This document shows, piece by piece, positions 10,521-24,500 of a stretch of 64,000 nucleotides of DNA. Origin of the DNA: Apostichopus japonicus (Eukaryota; Echinodermata; Holothuroidea; Aspidochirotida; Stichopodidae); the NCBI RefSeq assembly GCF_037975245.1, contig NC_092574.1, forward strand, positions 24,057,713 through 24,121,712. The letters run 5' to 3'. Position 1 is the first letter of the stretch. Every line of letters starts with the position of its first letter. The notes under the pieces are model-generated. The model was not told the origin of the DNA. It saw nothing but the letters and a program-made list of their open reading frames with translations, and did no database searches. Both the position numbers and the translations under genes were made by a program.

Positions 10521-13500
10521 GAATGTAACAGTACATGGATCATCTATGGTCTTTATGATATGCAACAATTTTACAGTTTTTAGGTGAACATGAAATTTCA
10601 TTTGCAGTCACTAGAGATATAAATACTTGAAACTATAAACCTAGCTATTACAGTATGCCAAGGAGAGAAATAGTGGCAAATGTCATACTTAGTTTCATAG
10701 ATATTTGTATGAATACGTACAGTACTTTACCCTGTAAGAATGTGGCTGCTGTGATTAGTTTCAACTTTTAGGACATGGCTTACATATCGGCAGGCATTCA
10801 TGATCAATTCATGATGAAATGAATACAAGCAAAATTGATTAAGCAACAGAACATTGAAGAAGGTTATAATTGAGCAGAGGCCATGGGGGAATAATTCAAC
10901 CCTTAGCTAACCTTTGTGAGGTAATCAAATATTCTCCTTTTCTACTACCTTCCTTTAGGTTTATACCAGTAGTCTCCCAATGCCCCAAGGTTCCCCTCCG
11001 ATATAAGAATAGAATATGAGAGAAATGACAGTAAGTGTTATCTTCATGATGTAGCATCCAGTGGTGGACATGATCTATATACAACAGTATCATAGACGTG
11101 CTCTAGTGGCACTGCAGGGTCTATAGCCTCCCGAATCGTAATTCATCACTATACCAAGTATCGTCTACCAATTAGCCTCTTTAGTCCCAGGGTTGTTTAA
11201 TCTTGTAGTGATAGATATCTCGTTAGTTAAGATCCTACGGAGTTTAACCGAAAGGTCTCTCGTTTCGCACACACCATTAATAAAAATGTGTAATTCAAGG
11301 TGCCATTTGGTTTATCTCTGCGGTAGTTCGTTTTCTCTTTCGACTGTCAGCCGGCATCCTGTGCCAGTCATAACTCGGGCTAAAAATAAATTACATATAG
11401 CAGGTAGAACCCGAGCATGAAGTGACTGCGATCATGGGACACTCGGTCTATTTTTCTAATTTGTTTCGTGTCATTAAGTTGCCTCGGCTCTCCACATCCT
11501 GTCTGGATCCAGGATTGCTTTGGAGAGGTGACCTGAAATTAAAGTCCTCTGCATCTGAGAGAGAAGAAACCGCAATGAAATTCTCTGAATGACTATTGTA
11601 AGGTATCGTTGTGCACTATGTATAGTCTAATGCCCAGATCTGGCGATAGTTATGCCATGTGTCAAGAGACATTTAAAGATAGGTTACAGAAGTAAAGAGA
11701 GCAGGGGGGGGGGAGGAAGGGAAAGAGGGATGGAGCAACAAAACTGAACACAAGGCTCAAGTAATTGTCTGTGCCAAAAGCAACAGGAAGTACCAACGTC
11801 AATTATACACTTGTGCACACCAGATATATATATATATATTTGTTGGTCTCAATGTGTTTTGATTCCCCACATACAGTAGTCGGAGCTGAGATAAGATCAT
11901 GATCATTTGTACGCACAGTACGCTCTGAATTAGGAATGATTGTGTAATTAAGGAAAAGCAATAGTTTTGTCACACAATACGTTTCCCCCGTACAATTGTG
12001 ATTTGAATTAAAAGTACACGAGCTATATTTACTGTGTCGGCCTGGCTTCAATGAACCTCTTAATATCTTTGAACAAATCCTCTCTCAAGCCTCTACTACA
12101 ATACACATTTACAAATGCCAACAATGTATGCAACTAAATCGGAACTTGTTCCCACAACTGTGGCAACAAAAAGTCAAAAGATGCTTTGGAATGGTGTGAT
12201 TATCGCATTAAAGTTCCTTTGCCGCAGGTCATCAGTGGTAAACTGCAAAGAGATGAATGCAGTTTAAGAGGTAAATTCTTCTACCTGATCTCTGCAAAAA
12301 TGAGGGTGGTGAAAAGGTGACAGGAAGAAGCCTTTGAAAAGCTATGTAAGATTATTGCATTTGTGGACAATCATCATTGTGGTGCCTTCGAAGCAGTTGT
12401 ATCCAAATACAAGCAACAAGCAAGCTTCTTTCCTTTTTTTTGGTTAGAATGACAAAAACACCCACAGTGAAGAAATTTCACCTCTCCATGAATGTCAGAA
12501 GCTGCACATAGCAATATTATCAACGTTAGGCCTATGAAAGTTTAATCGGTAAACGATTTCTCTTTGACTGATCTGTTAGCCAGAAATGTCAGTAAAAGGG
12601 ATTATTTCTATGGCTGAATTTGATTCATTCACTTTGAACAATTGCTGACAATATCCTGCATGTTACGATAAATTTTTTCAAAAGCGCTTCTTGATAGTGT
12701 TTTTTTCAAGGAAAGATATAAATGTTTCAACTTTGGTGGTACAGTATACCCTCAGTCTTATGAATGCCGTGCATTTGACAACAGTAAATATCGTCATGGC
12801 AATCTGTTTTTCCTTTTCATTATAAGATTGCAAAATTGCAATTTATTTATTCAAAGTGGGAAATATTTTTTTCTAAGAAAAACTTGCTTTTTGATGAAAT
12901 TAATAAGGTGTAGAAAACATACGTCAGCTAAAATTCCAGTTTCGTCACATTTCAAGGATAAAGCAACAAGATAATTATGAAAAGGGAATTAAAACTTTTT
13001 GAAGAACATCAAGCCATTGTATCACAATCATTGCACATACAACCTTCTGTGATTTACTTCCTGGAATATATGAAGGGGAAGATTTAACTGCAAATAGCCA
13101 GTCAAAGTACATTCTAGGTTATGTTGGGATTTATTGTGTAGTCATAGAGTATTGCCTTTATGTGTTTCTCAGTAATGATATGAGGTGATTGATCAAACCG
13201 TAACTAGAATATTACTATCCTTCGAGTTCTTCAATAGAAGTAATACATAACTTGCGTTATTGATTTCACACAGGTTTCTACCCTTGCTCAGTCTCCTGAG
13301 GCTTATTTCATTATCAGTCTGCCTAATAAAAACCTCATTATGTATTACATCTCCACCGTCCCGAAACTGTCTGGTAATATTGTTTGGCAAATTGTCACAC
13401 AATCTTCTTTCTTCTTTTTTGGTTTCTTGACCAACTTTCCGTTTTTTCAGTGTATGCAATCATTAAATCATTTGTATGTCAACATCACATGTGTACAGTA

Positions 13501-15548
13501 GTCATGTGGTTCATGAACATCCCTATAAGCACATACTGTACTGTACCTCTTCACTAGTATTGTAGCATTCTCAGCCATTCTGTATATCTCGAGTTTGCGA
13601 ACAGTCTTGCTCATTGAAGACTCCCAATAGTAAAGAGGGTGAAAATCTCGGACTGCCAAGATGAACAATACAGGGCATCGGGCAAGAAGTCTCCCCTCAC
13701 CTCACCTCACTCAGGGTAGCTGGAAATTAACCGTCTGAGTTCCTCTGGCTATTTATCTAATCTATTCAGAATTTAAACAACTTACTGATTAAATTACACA
13801 TTCATTTCAGAAAGGGTTTTTAAATATGTCCAGGCTGTTTTCTGATGTGATGTGGTATCAAATGAATCGTGTCTAGGGCAACTGTACTGTACTTAACACA
13901 CATAGTTCTATAGTGTTTAGTATAACTCTACAATAGAACACTACTATAAAGAAGAACTTTACTGTCATGAGTTTGAGAAAGTCAGTTGCAAATTTGTGCA
14001 AAGATAGTGGAATAAATTTGTACAATTTTGAGTAATACATAAAATGTTTTTGTGATTCTGTACCAGTTATAAATTCACTTCATATATGATTTATGTAAAA
14101 AGACATTACAACTTCCTATCCTGATATATGCATGTACATAAAGACAATTTGTCATCTTAATCTGCCTTGAAGTCAATATAAACAGTTGGCTCATTGTTTG
14201 AAATTGAACAACAAGATTGTTCCAAAATCATGGATCGATATTAAAAAAAAAATTAAAATGTCTAATGCTAACTGTACAGGGTTAATATCAACCACAGATT
14301 ATGTGGATTTCCCAAGGTAATTTTTTTTTTAATATAAATTCTCAACGACCAAAAGTACATGAAGCATGAAATACTGTTAGTAATATAGATATGAATGGCC
14401 TTTGTCCATGTTTTGATTGTCAGAGACAGAAAGAGAGAGAGAGACCTGGATACGTATGTTAATGAACAGAGGATTGGGTTACTGAAGCTAAGAGCGTTTT
14501 CCACTGTACTAAATTTCACTACCATGCGACAAGGTGTTATTGCAGAATTACTAGCAAATGAAACTTCAATCGATTGTTAGTATTGCAACGTCAGTGAATC
14601 CCCTCTTACAGACAAACATCCCTGTGAATTGACTATAGATACTGTAACATTGTTCCGTCTGATGGATATGACCTTTGAACAATCAATCACCTCCTCTGAT
14701 TTAACCCTCCCACCCCCCCCCCATGGAAGCACTCATCATTAATATAGATTATGACATCTTAACAAAACATCAGTGATGACAACCATGGAATAACATTTAC
14801 TGATCTTTAGGTGTGATGATTCAGATTGTTCCATTTTGTCTCTTTAAAAGGTTCAAGATGGCTGATGATGGATGAGGCAGGTTCTGTGTCATGGTCTGGC
14901 CTTTTACTGCAACTTCAAATTTCTCACGAAACAACATCCCAGGCAGGAAGATTTTGTAAAGTCTATCGTCAGTCGATGCGAGGTCAGATCCAGGATAAAA
15001 AATGACTATTCCAGGAAGAACTAAAATCCAGCAAGGATTTTCTTCTACATAAGCTCTTCACTTTGATGAATGTTGCTGCAAGTATCATTGTTTATATAGT
15101 TAGTATCACTCACATGATCTTTGATGTTAAGCTTGCTTGATCTTTCTACAGACATAGATTAAATTTCCAGCATCATCCTTATAATACTAGGGTTGTATTC
15201 AGATACAAGTTAATGTGTTACATACTGTTTGTGTCTACACAGAGTTACACTCCAAAAAATAAATGATTACTCTGGTACTCTCTCATGAAATTGTAACTAA
15301 AAATCTCAGTTCAGCTAGAATTCTAACTACACCAGTCTAGAAATCAGTGTTGATCCCAATTTTTTCTATTATATAGTTTGATTGGGGAGGGGAGGGGGAG
15401 GATGTCATGGTTGAAGAGGATGGGGAAGGGGAAGGAGTCGTAAGTGGTAGTGGGATTGGCCATCAAGAAATCAGGCAAATACCAGGAAATCTTCTGACTG
15501 ACAATTAAGCCAATTTCAAAATGATGATTTGGTGATTCTGAGTTCATT

Positions 15549-15628
15549 AATAATATTAATAATACAGTGGTTTTATATAGCACCAAAATCAGAAATAAGA
15601 AGTAGCTGCTCTAGGCGCTGAACAAAAC
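15549..15628. repeat. SINE- or MITE-like dispersed fragment
   Basis: A TAATAATA lead is followed by GTGGTTTTATATAGCAC and then CTCTAGGCGCTGAAC. A sister copy with the same lead and GTGATTTATAATGCGCAC lies at 46186-46262 in the last PAICS intron. Class is uncertain. Confidence 0.5.
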
Positions 15629-18600
15629 AAATCAATCGGAATCAATATAAATAGTAAAAGACATGAGGCTTACACGTCTTAACATGGTTCAATATATTCA
15701 GTCTTCTATATATATTCTGAGGAATGGTTTCTTCTCCTGATATTGAGCTGCAGTCTTTTACATAGCAGAAACATTGTTGTTATAAATGGAACTTTGCCTA
15801 GGGCTCTGTTGATTTGAGTAAGTTTTGGAATTAATCTTTGATTTGTTCCCCTCCCCCCCCTCCCTCCCACTCCCTAATTTCCGTTTCTTTGCAATATGTG
15901 AAGAGGAAGCCATGTTATTTTCTAATTCCTTATAAATCCAGCTCTAGCAAACCATACATCCCATTTTATATTGATTTGCCTTGACCTTGATAAAATAATG
16001 TGAATATTAATGGTAGAAAAGGACATTAAATAGCCCCTGAGGTCAACATAAAATTCTCCATTTGGTTGGTACACTGGCTAATATCTAGGCTTGCCTCAGG
16101 TGCAAAATCATTAGAAATATCTCACGCTAATTTGAACAAATTGGTTCGGGCTGCAGATTTTCACTACAGTGCATCGACCAAGGTCAAGTTAAAAAGAAAA
16201 ATCTCCAATTGGGCAGAGTTTTATCGATAACAGTCTGAGATTTCTAGATGGGAGGAAAGATTCCTGTAATTCTCCAAAGATCCTCAGAGCTGGGAAAGAA
16301 GTTCTGCGGATCATCAGACAAGTTGCAGCGATGTCTCGTGAAAGCCAATAAAGCTCAAAACAATTAACAGCTCAATTAAAGAGGAAATTAACGATGTGCA
16401 TGATTAGCTGAGCTAGAGAAGACCATCTGTCAATTTCTGGAAAGTGTCGTTAGGTTTCAAACTACACCGTACATTTTAATATTTATTGTTGTTGGAAGAT
16501 TGAAGACTTTATTAGAGCTCTGTCTTAGATTCATAAACATCTTTATCATGTTTATGTTATTGAACTCAATTACAGGAGTAAACAAAGGAGAAATCAATTA
16601 TAAAAAATAATTTCATTAATTAATAAGTAAAAAACAAGCATTTGTGAAAGCATTTGTGCTTGCTCGAATAATTACTGGTTTCTAAATTCTTACTAATTTT
16701 AATAATTAATTTCAGCTCTGTTTCTGCTGAAAATCACTTCATCAGTTGTGGCTAGGCAACTGTTTCCTTTTGTATGCTCTTGTTACGACGGTAGAATATA
16801 GTTCAGAGGCCTCTGTCAAGCTCATTGACACAGTGTGTGTTGATATACACATCGCTATTATCTGATTGGACTCAGTCCAGCCTTTCAATTGTCAATTTCA
16901 GTTATTTAGACTAATGTATTACACATCTCGTCATGTAAGGTATATATAGGTCTGATGACTCACGTTGTCGTCAATGGTCAACCTGTATGCGTTTTTTTTC
17001 CTGCATATATATTGATTCCAACCGGAGAGGTTTTAGATGTGAATCAATACGAGCATCAGTCTAGCAGCAGCAGTGGTTATTACGAACTGCTAGAAAGGTT
17101 CGTTCTATTTTGGGTTAGTGTCAGTCCTGCAGTGTTTAGGTAACAAAACGTTCTGGACGAGCGGTGACAGTGATCTAATTGTTATAAATGTATGTCGTGA
17201 GAGTTTTCAGATTCTGTCTGGTTTGGTGTCGGTGTCTCATTAATTCATTGTTCCTATTCATGAGGGATGTATATCATGTACTGTGTCAAAGAGGTCATGG
17301 TTATATGCATGGTTCATGTATGAGTTGCTAGTAGAAATAAGTCTTGTTTATCTTACTTATTTTTAATGTGGAATAGTTGGTGGAAATCACTTCATCTGAA
17401 AAGAGGGTGTGATTTATTTATCAATTGAATTGATGAATTGAAACAATCACTTGCTGGTTGATTAGTATCGTTGACGAAATGTGGTGAATATAGTCAAGAA
17501 CAGTTGATGATGTATTGTTCACAATAAACTGAATCAGTAAAGCCTGGACAGCCATTGGTGTAGACGTCATGCACTAGTTGCTGATTGGCAAGATATATCC
17601 ATGTATTTGGAGAATTATCACATGTTATGCTACCAAGACATCGAAATCATTATTTACAGGCATAGTTGATAACAAACGCAACCATCATCGTTGTCCTACA
17701 AGATATGCCTATTATGAAGAACATTCTCAAACAGCTAAGAAAAGTCCAAATCTGTTTGGAAGATACCATGATTTTAAGGACATAAAGCTCGTAGACTTGA
17801 GCAAGTGGGCCTTGTCTTATTGTCATGTAAATTGAGTTAACAATGTATTTTTGTGCAAAACTTTCATTAGTAGTAGTACTGGTACAACTAGCAATATTGC
17901 AATGTGTTTTGAGTGGCATTATCTACTAGTTGTTGTGTTCAAGTTGGAACCCATTGAAGCTTCTTCCCCTCCCTCTCCTCCCCCTCCCCCCCCAGTCTTG
18001 AGGGAAGAGGGAGGTTGCTTGTGTGTATGTTGTCAGGTCACATTCATGTATAATTTCTTGGTGAAATGCATGTTTTAAGTCAAAAGGTGGTGTAAGTTTA
18101 CTAACTTGACAATTCTTTCCAATATCCTGCTGGGTAAATCACCCATTAGCTGACCACTACAAGCCCACAGCCACCAAAACAAATGACTAGGCCTTGACCT
18201 GAGTTAGTAGTAGTTGTAGTACATGTAGCATGGGCTATTTGCAGTCTCACTGTTTGACTAGCATTATAGTCCAGTTAAAGCTTATTACAAGGACATTTTC
18301 ATAAGATGTTTTTGTGGTGAGATTTATAACTTAAGCCTTGTCTGTCATCAGGATAGAGTGTTTGCTTTAATACACTTTAGTAACTGTCATTGTCAGGTGG
18401 CAAGGTTTAATGAATTAATACAGTAGCAAGGATAACTGATATAGTCATGACTTTAACCTATGGGAGCTATAGAAAACCAATGCTGTCTTAAAACCTAAGT
18501 ATGTATAAATATAGGTTCACATAAAGGTGTGAAATTGTCTTACCTTCAACCTATTGACTTTTGTGACTCATAAAAACAGCAGAGCATCAGGCCATATGGT

Positions 18601-21236
18601 TTGTTTTCCTTGACATTAACCTTCTTTTGTACAGCCAGGGAGAGTAGCAGCTCCCCGGTACAGCAGTAGTGGAGTGCAACAATAAACTATGTTCTATCGC
18701 TTAAATATATCATCATTGTTGGGCTCGGTTGTGCTTGAAAGACCAGAAATGGTTAAGTCTATTTTTAAGTTTGTTGCCACACTGTGCTGTACAGTAGGTC
18801 ATAGTGTGTTTGTTCATTAGGTTAAAATAAGTTTAACAACTTTGGTTCTATCTAGAGAAGTTAGTGCTGACATGTTTAGAATAGTACTTTTGAAAATTTT
18901 CAGCACATTTCATATGAAAACCACCATTTGGAGAGATCACTACAGATCACCTTTAAGCATTTAATAAGGAAGAGAGCATTATATTAAACAGACACTACAT
19001 GGACTTCCCTGCCCACAGATATTTGGGTGTAATTTTGTACGCCTATGAGATTATTGAAAACTTCTTCCGTCTGTTATTTTATCCTGTAATATTGTGTGTT
19101 CATATGTTTACAAGGGCATTTATTACATGATCAGTTATTTTGCTTTGAGAAGACAACACTTCAGACATAGAGCAGTTTGTATATCAAGGATGTCTGCTTT
19201 GAGTGTTGTTCAAATATTTCCAAACCCAGATTAATGCTTAAATCAAAACCTGTACAGTAACAGTATGTGAAGTTAGATTGTTATGATTATATATATCATA
19301 AAACTCTGTACAGATCATATTTTATTACTGTATAAAGTTTCAGTACTTTTTATTTTGATCAACAAGAGCCCCACTGTAAACACACTCTATATGCTCTCTA
19401 GAGAATTTTGAGTGGATTCACAGATATTTATCACAGAATTGTAAGACTGATCTATCAATGAATAAGCCTTTTACAATCGGTAGTGGTGGTGCAAGCCTTA
19501 CACATTCTGTGGCTGTTTCGAGACGCAAAGAGCATAGTGAAGAGTTTTGAAAAAAATTGGGGGGGGGGGGGAGATGATTCCCCCAAGTTATGTTGCCATC
19601 TTTAACAATATGCACATTAGTCCAAGACAATTCTACAGTTTTAATTTCCCTAGGATGGTTAAATATTAGGGAGCAAGGGAGGAATTTCATCCCTCCACCC
19701 CCCCCCTCTCCCTTCCATCCAGTGAGGTACCTCTGGTACAGTTAGAAGGCTTATAATGGATTAAAATTTGGTGTACTGTCTTGTCAACTTTTTTGGTAAA
19801 CATTTTACTGTTTGATCATGGCTATATCCTGTATAATGGATTTGTATATTCTCTTCCATATTTGATATGTGATTTTATGTATACGTAATCATAGTTAACC
19901 TGGTCCAGGCAACTGCAGCTGGTGACTGACACATTTTAACCTTTAGGACTCATTCATAGTAAAAAGCTATTGTAGTTATTATATCTGAAATTACTCCTAA
20001 CATGAGTTTTTTTTTATAAAGTCAATGAATAATGGAAAACTGACTGCCTGGACATTGTAATCCAGAGGTCACTGAGTTTGAAACCCATTGTAGCCATAAA
20101 TTTATTTGCTTTTTTCCAACATTTTTTTTAAGTGTACAATAAGTGAACTTTGATCAGTACTACTATACTGCCATATATATTTCTTTATTACCATTTTGCT
20201 GCAATTAAGGATTTTTTAAAGTTTTTATTTGCTACTATTGCTTTTCCCTTTTGTTTTAGCTCTGGGCTTTTTTTGTAAATCTTTTAAGCAATAAAAAAAC
20301 AAAATCAATGTATGCAGAGAACAGAATGACCTGTTTACTGGTGCATTTTGTTTATGTACAGTACATATTAAACCACTGTTTGTACTCTATGAGGAGAATG
20401 CCCTGTATGGTCATGTTTGTGTATCTTGTTAAACAAACGATGCCATGTATAGGCTACAAGCCCCTGAATTCAATTTACCATTTTCAGGGGATTAATCACT
20501 ATTTGAAATTTTGATGAAAATGTTTTGCAGAGCTGTGAAATAATCAGTTTGTTAGGAGGGCCCTACCATAATATGATGGAGTATGTACTGGCAGCACAGC
20601 GAACATTAACTGAACATGTTGGGATGGATTTCAATTTTATTAAAATTTGAAAAACTGTCCTGATTTTTTAGTTTCATGTGGAAGCTCAAAATGAGACCAG
20701 TAGTAAAACTAGATTTGACTCACTATGATATAAACTGTTCTTGACTTCTTGTTTGGAAATGAGAAATTGTACTAAAAATAGAGTGAAATTTGTATCTCAT
20801 GTTCACATATTTTTGCACTTTTTAACAGTCAACATATAATTTAAGTATTAAATTCAGTTGAGTGCTTAATTCAAACTTGGTAATGCACACACACAAAAAT
20901 ATACACACTCAGTTGTAAACCATCCTCCCAATAATTTGGCTCTTAAATTTTTAACAGTTCGACAACAGTCAAGGAATTGCTCTACGTAATCTAAAGGTAG
21001 ATTAAATATATCTCTGGTTTTTACTCCCAGGGTGGCTCGAGAGCAAGCACTATTATGCTTCTAGCTTGTAGAAGTTGACTTAAGGATATGGTACCATGGC
21101 AACAGATAAAGGAAACAACAAATTAATGAATGTGCTTTGTGAGGATGGCTTTACCATGTCACTTGCTGATGGATGTCTTATCACCATCTGTATGTTGCAC
21201 ATTAACATTGATATTTTTATCCAAAGCATAAATAAG

Positions 21237-21500
21237 TTGCTAGAAGGAATGAACCCCGACTAGGATGAGTCACTTGTGTGTTTTACAAATGACGGAAGCA
21301 TGGTAAAGTGCGTGTGTAGAGAGAGAGAGGAAGGAGGGGGGAGTTGGTTAACACATTAACTTGTGATAGCTTGATCCAAATCACACAATGATTTGCTAGA
21401 TGGGGTATAGCCCAAGCAAGGATGAATCACTTGTGCAGTTTACAACTGATGGAAGGAAGCATGGTAACATGTGGAGAGGGTGGAGGCAGGGAGGAGTGAG
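21237..21500. repeat. Imperfect two-copy duplication, about 160 bp spacing
   Basis: GATGAGTCACTTGTG...TTTACAA-TGA-GGAAGCATGGTAA near 21263-21305 recurs as GATGAATCACTTGTG...TTTACAACTGATGG near 21421-21468. Both copies are followed by a G-rich GA tract. Confidence 0.6.
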
Positions 21501-24500
21501 GCGGGAAGGGGTAAGGCGGGGTTATTGTTGATTTCAGTTTCTCCTTTCCATTACTACCATCTTTTGAGAAGATATTTCACATAGTTAATATACATGTATC
21601 CATGACTACTGCAACAAAACATGTAAATTTGGTGCAGTGAGGATGAACTTACCTCAGCAGGTGATGACCTCTTTGGTGTTCTGCTGAAATCAATAAAACC
21701 TGCTCTACTCAATGTATGAACAGGTAGGAATAGTTTGCATGACCCATCATGACCCTCTTATGGTTGAACTAAATAAAGACTGGGGCGTGGCCTGTGTGGT
21801 GCTGCCCAAAGTAAATGGGTTCTGCTGGAAGATTTCTGAGTCATAACTGGCTACCCGTTGTAGGGTTTGTATCATAGGTACATACTGTAGGCATGCAATG
21901 AGGTTGGTCTACCTTGACATGGCTGGGACTGTTAAATTCATACACTCTAGTATCAGGCACACACTGTTATGGTTCGATGTACATCCTACTTTTTCGTTTC
22001 GAAGGGAGAAAGAAAAAGAAACATCACATAAAAACATGTAGTTGCATAATCCACCCTCACACCCTACCTCACCCATCTCACTAGAACACAGTGAGTTTAT
22101 GATCCCCTTAGATAAACTCATATCCATGCCCGTCCTCCAAGCAACACTTATTCATCGCATGTATTACAGCTGCAGTGCAGTAGGTGGGACTATGTCTCAT
22201 CATTAGACACAAGCGTTCTTCAATGGTTTCTCTCCAGTCAATGTTTTGATCTGTTTTGGTTACCACGGAGGCTCTTGGGAACCAATGTTTACTACAGCTG
22301 CTCCATTAAAGATCATACCTTGGCCTCTCACCACAAAAGGGCATTATTCTTTGGTATGTGACACTGGTTAGGGTGTACACTTCATTCACTTTATCAGGTT
22401 ATAGATATTTGTAGGATTCAAACTGGTTGTATTGAAAATACAAAAAAAGCATGTTAGGTGTTTTTCACCCTTATAGCAAATGACCACCTTCATCACGTGT
22501 ATAGGATTGTTTATGTACATGTGACATTCGATAAAAGTGAAATGTATCCTTTGTTAAATTATTTGAGAATGACCTTTGACATCAAATAGTTAAACAGTAG
22601 GACATGTGACTTTCTAGAAACCATATACAGATCATGTTTGGTGTAAAGCCATCAGTGTAGTTATTGGTATAGCCTTCCTATGTCAGGGTGGGTTACATAA
22701 CATACTTAGAATTCCAGTCTAATTCACCAACAGTTGATTCATTAATTGTCAAAAGATGTTTTCTTACTTGTTGAGTCAACTGAGTTGGTGCAGTCACTTA
22801 AAACCTAACTGTCCATTGCTGCTCCCCTGAAGGGATGTTGGTTTTGGCTGCAAAACACCACAAAAAAACCTCCCACCAGTTTTGTTAAGAAAGTTTGTAA
22901 AAGAGGTATTCTGAACAGGAATTTGATGACTTGGATTGTACAGAGAGTTTATGATGGACAAGAATTTGTTCTACAAGGAATTAAAAAGATGGTAAAGCTT
23001 TTCTTTAAGGTGACTTCATGACCGTAAGAGTATTAAAGGCAGGATATGATGGGAATAATAACTGGTTTATAGAATGGATTATTCACAGAGGGAAGAACAT
23101 TTTGTGGTCACATGTGGCGCTGCTAAGATTCCAGCTACTTGCTTTATAGTCACAGTAGTCTGGGTAAGCTCAGAGGTTCTTTAAGTTCAAGAGGCTTGTG
23201 TCTGGGTGCCTGCCCTGTTATTTTAAGTCAATACAGGGTAATTCATCTGCTGTATTTCATGTGGTGATGGTGCATAGAATGGGTAGACCTGCTTTGTAAT
23301 AGCCCGGGAGTAGCACTTAGGCACTTTTTCAGTTACTTTTATACCCCCATTGCTTCTATCTTTTAACAGCTTTTTTTCTCAAACTTGAGCAATGCAATAA
23401 TGTTTTAATATTTCATAAGCAGCATTCAAGGTGTTCTTATTAAGTAAAAATATGTTTGTAAATATTGAATATATACAAGTTATTATACAAGAGGAATCCC
23501 ACATGTCCATGGGATGCAAAGATGTGTTGAAGTATCGACAGGGTGAACATTAACATTTAAATTACTTGGACTCACGATGGTGAAGTGATGTTGATGACTT
23601 GTATTGCGACATAGGTACATGAATATTATCTGTGTCCTTTGTCATAGACATGGTGTGGATAAGAGTACAAAGAATGCTTAATTTAATAATAAATATGCTC
23701 TAGCTTCAAATGTTATTTATGTGGAGATAAATCAACTTCATTTTGAACATGTCAAATCCTAAATGCGTGTATTACCCTAACTGTAAATTTGTCGTGGACT
23801 GTGGGTGTAATCAGGACCTTACTAAGTATGACTGGAATATTTTAGAAGTTATATTCATTTGAAATTTTACAACTAGCTACAAGAATAGGGAGCAGGGTGC
23901 TTTCTAACATTGTATGAACTTTGTCAATCAAAGTTGTACCCTTCCTATGTTGACAAGTTTATGAAGCATTCTTGTTATAGTGCAGGTTGACTCTGTGGTA
24001 GGAAAGGAAGTATTTTTAATGAGGGCAAAGATTGCATTTGTAAAGAGTACACAAATGACAGGATGTGGTTTATAGTTTCCCTTTTGACCGATATAAATAG
24101 TTGACATATTTTTAGTAAAATCTTGATTGTACTTCAAACAAGCAAATTCCATTTATTTATATTGGTAGATTGTATGTAACACTGGGCAAACACCACAGGA
24201 AGGATATCATGATACAATGGTGGTGCACGGGAGATTGGTTAGTTGCTCTGTAGATATGGTGGAGCTGCCACACTTAACAAGTTACTGACTCACTAAATGA
24301 TTACTGAGATGTGTTAAGATTAACGTTTTATATCATTTGATTGCCCTATGTTTGTTGTGTGGTTAGAGATAACAATGTTGTATTACATGTGAATTACCTA
24401 ATAACACATAGACAACAATATGCTGCCTGTTTAGGTGAGCTAGTGTCAGGGTTTGAAGTGAATGTGTGTCCTAGTGTGCATATATACATTTGAAACGGTA

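Larger units (their letters stand above)
9401..15990. other. Long intergenic stretch, no gene recognised
   Basis: I found no exon with coding character on either strand. It contains an AGGTCA-rich dispersed repeat (10291-10520), a CpG-richer block at about 11100-11560, a short TA repeat near 11823, a G-run near 11706 and a tRNA-less SINE-like fragment at 15549-15628. Confidence 0.6.

Noticed and set aside
17578-17835. 85-codon plus-strand frame
   Set aside because: No motif, no splice context, and an overlapping minus-strand frame of equal length; consistent with chance.
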